From positions 1 through 7,770 of the forward strand of contig CADCQO010000036.1 of the NCBI GenBank assembly GCA_902803585.1: 7,770 bases of DNA, in the 5' to 3' direction. Below the pieces are notes generated by a model. The model had not been told where the DNA came from. It did no database searches and worked only from the letters and a program-made list of their open reading frames with translations. This document shows, piece by piece, positions 6,405 to 7,770 of the stretch (within the stretch, counting starts at the first letter, position 1; the number at the start of each line of letters is the position of its first letter). Origin of the DNA: an uncultured Ruminococcus sp. GTDB lineage: Bacteria; Bacillota; Clostridia; Oscillospirales; Acutalibacteraceae. The translations under genes were made by a program, and so were the position numbers.

Positions 6405-7770
6405 ATGAACATACAACGTGGTTTCAGAGATAAAATCGAAAAATATGCAAACCCGAACGGTGAAATTGTCGTAGCAATGAAAGTCAATGGCAATGCAGTT
6501 TATGACTACTGCTGTTTTGGCGTGGATAACAACGGAAAACTTTCCGATGACCGTTATATGGTTTTTTATAATCAGATAAATTCTCCCGCAGGTGAAATTG
6601 CTTATGTTGATAATAACGGGGAAGCACGCTTTACACTTCATCTCAACCAGCTGCCCGCTTCTATCAACAAGCTTGTGTTTACTGTCAGTATTGACGGTAA
6701 CGGCAATATGGGAAATATTTCCTCTCATACACTGACAATTCTGCAAAATCAGCAGCCGGTGGTCAATATGACTCTCACCGGCCATGATTTTCATGAAGAA
6801 AAAGCCATTATCTCTGTTGAAATTTACCGTAAGGATGTTTGGCGCTTTGCCGCAGTAGCAAGCGGCTTTAATGGCGGATTAAGTGACCTGCTCCGTGCCT
6901 ATGGCGGTGAGGAAAGTTCTGATGATGCCCCCGCACAGGCACAACAGCAAGCCCCCGCCTACAATACTCCCGCACAGGCACAACAGCAAGCCCCCGCCTA
7001 CAACAATCCCGCACAGGCACAACAGCAGACTCCAACCTATGGAAACACGGCATCTGTACCATCTTTTGAAATGGCTTCTGCTTATAATCCTGCACCGAAT
7101 TTTAATGTTTCTGCGCCAGCTCCCTCTTATGAAATGTCCTCTGCCTATGGTTCTGCCCCCAATTTTAACGCTGCGCCTCCTGCTCCATCTTATCAGATGT
7201 CTTCTGCCTATGCTGCTCCTGCTTATAATGCCAATTCCACACCTACCTATGGTCAAAATTCTGCGCCTTCGTACGGTTCCCAGCCTTCTCCTGCTTATCC
7301 TCAGGCACAGTCTGCTATGCCTGCAGGTGCGTATGGTTCTCAGCCTTCTTCCGCTTATCCTCAGGCACAGTCTGCTATGCCTGCAGGTGCGTATGGTTCC
7401 CAGCCTTCTTCCGCTTATCCTCAGGCACAGTCTGCTATGCCTGCAGGTGCTGCACAGCCAGCATCTAATAAAATTTCTCTGGAGAAAAAATTGCAGAAGG
7501 AAGCACCGCAGTTGGTTTCATTGGCAAAGCCGCTTCAGGTGGAACTGGAAAAACGTCAGCTTCAAAATTGTGTCGCTCGTGTAGCTCTGGTGCTGGATAT
7601 GTCCGGTTCTATGACCACTCGTTACCGTAACGGCACGGTACAGGAGATTGTCAACAAAACCCTGCCTCTGGCTGTTCAGTTTGATGATGACGGCGAACTT
7701 GATTTCTGGTTCTATGGTTCCAATCCCAAAAGAATGCCCTCTGTCAATATGAGAAACTATGCTAATGCGG
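6405..7770 (+). CDS. TerD domain - repetitive linker - VWA domain protein, TerF-like (partial, runs off window end)
   Basis: Cytoplasmic-type protein of the tellurite-resistance/stress-response Ter families; no signal peptide or membrane segment is visible. The 455 visible codons start MNIQRGFRDKIEK after GGAGG at 6393-6397, seven bases upstream. Residues 1-165 are a TerD domain: FGVDNNGKLSDDRYMVFYNQ at 38-57 carries the acidic, calcium-binding type segment, NKLVFTVSIDG is at 88-98, and YRKDVWRFAAVASGFNGGL at 141-159 closes the fold. Residues 176-349 are a low-complexity Pro/Ala/Gln/Ser/Tyr linker of three tandem repeat families. A short charged helix-like segment (ISLEKKLQKEAP) leads into a VWA domain, with ALVLDMSGSM holding the DxSxS metal-ion site at Asp398, Ser400 and Ser402. 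TerF proteins combine TerD and VWA in this order, but the long repeat linker is unusual. The C-terminal part of the VWA domain is beyond the window. The in vivo role is not known; the family is linked to metal and chemical stress. Confidence 0.88.
   Translation, partial: MNIQRGFRDKIEKYANPNGEIVVAMKVNGNAVYDYCCFGVDNNGKLSDDRYMVFYNQINSPAGEIAYVDNNGEARFTLHLNQLPASINKLVFTVSIDGNGNMGNISSHTLTILQNQQPVVNMTLTGHDFHEEKAIISVEIYRKDVWRFAAVASGFNGGLSDLLRAYGGEESSDDAPAQAQQQAPAYNTPAQAQQQAPAYNNPAQAQQQTPTYGNTASVPSFEMASAYNPAPNFNVSAPAPSYEMSSAYGSAPNFNAAPPAPSYQMSSAYAAPAYNANSTPTYGQNSAPSYGSQPSPAYPQAQSAMPAGAYGSQPSSAYPQAQSAMPAGAYGSQPSSAYPQAQSAMPAGAAQPASNKISLEKKLQKEAPQLVSLAKPLQVELEKRQLQNCVARVALVLDMSGSMTTRYRNGTVQEIVNKTLPLAVQFDDDGELDFWFYGSNPKRMPSVNMRNYANA
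6930..7046 (+). repeat. Three in-frame 39-bp repeats in the TerD-VWA linker
   Basis: Units 6930-6968, 6969-7007 and 7008-7046 each encode 13 residues (residues 176-214) of the type PAQAQQQAPAYNT. Units 1 and 2 differ at only two bases; unit 3 has diverged in its second half. The repeats are glutamine-rich and keep the reading frame. Confidence 0.92.
7059..7247 (+). repeat. Three diverged in-frame 63-bp repeats in the TerD-VWA linker
   Basis: Units 7059-7121, 7122-7184 and 7185-7247 each encode 21 residues (219-281), beginning PSFEMASAY, PSYEMSSAY and PSYQMSSAY, with APNFN shared by the first two. They are diverged at DNA level, so this family appears older than the flanking ones. Confidence 0.85.
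7272..7451 (+). repeat. Three nearly identical in-frame 60-bp repeats in the TerD-VWA linker
   Basis: Units 7272-7331, 7332-7391 and 7392-7451 each encode 20 residues (290-349) beginning YGSQPS and ending AMPAGA. Units 2 and 3 differ at two bases and units 1 and 2 at four, which points to recent duplication by slippage or recombination. Confidence 0.95.

Noticed and set aside
6868..7256. Two minus-strand open frames over the repeats
   Set aside because: They are antisense shadows of the repeat linker, with repeated low-complexity translation and no start signal or recognisable domain.
6930..7451. Regular tandem repeats that might suggest a CRISPR array
   Set aside because: Repeats are directly adjacent, in frame, multiples of three, of three different kinds, and have no unique spacers.
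6883..7584. A 233-residue open frame on the plus strand within the repeat region, rich in Leu and His
   Set aside because: It is the out-of-frame shadow of the TerD-VWA gene; its composition comes from reading the Pro/Ala/Gln repeat codons one frame off, and it has no ribosome binding site.

Overview
The window looks like chromosomal DNA from a low-to-mid GC Firmicute, most plausibly a gut Clostridia/Oscillospiraceae (Ruminococcus-like) relative. Grounds: strong AGGAGG-type ribosome binding sites, near-consensus sigma-A promoters, a class III (Firmicutes-type) fructose-1,6-bisphosphatase, a fruR-fruK-fruA operon with a DeoR-type regulator, and a MurT/GatD-type pair. The species is inferred from gene content only.

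Layout. (1) Positions 1-1972, minus strand: a fructose PTS operon read as fruR (DeoR-family regulator), fruK (1-phosphofructokinase) and fruA (fructose PTS permease, only the N-terminal EIIA domain is inside the window). The first two overlap by 4 bases. (2) Positions 1973-2162: a divergent control region with a good sigma-A promoter for the fru operon, a weaker extended -10 candidate facing the other way, and three GTTCA/GTTAA motifs spaced exactly 11 bp apart. (3) Positions 2163-4040, plus strand: fbp, class III fructose-1,6-bisphosphatase, ending at a hairpin terminator that probably serves both strands. (4) Positions 4131-6177, minus strand: a murT-like ligase followed 13 bases later by a gatD-like amidotransferase, expressed from a promoter with perfect TTGACA-17-TATAAT. 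(5) Positions 6405-7770, plus strand: the 5' part of a large gene open to the window end, encoding a TerD domain, a long Pro/Ala/Gln/Tyr/Ser-rich linker built from three families of tandem repeats, and the start of a von Willebrand factor A (VWA) domain with an intact DxSxS metal site.

How the genes relate. FruA imports fructose as fructose-1-phosphate, FruK converts it to fructose-1,6-bisphosphate, and Fbp removes the 1-phosphate for gluconeogenesis, so glycolytic entry and gluconeogenic exit at fructose-1,6-bisphosphate are controlled from one shared intergenic region. The MurT/GatD pair belongs to the family that amidates D-Glu of lipid II, but the GatD-like subunit lacks both catalytic residues of the glutaminase, and several motifs of the MurT-like partner are altered. 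The Ter-type gene belongs to the TerD/VWA stress-response families.

The points most worth attention are the glutaminase-dead GatD-like protein with its divergent MurT-like partner, the TerD-repeat-VWA fusion, and the phased repeats between fruR and fbp.
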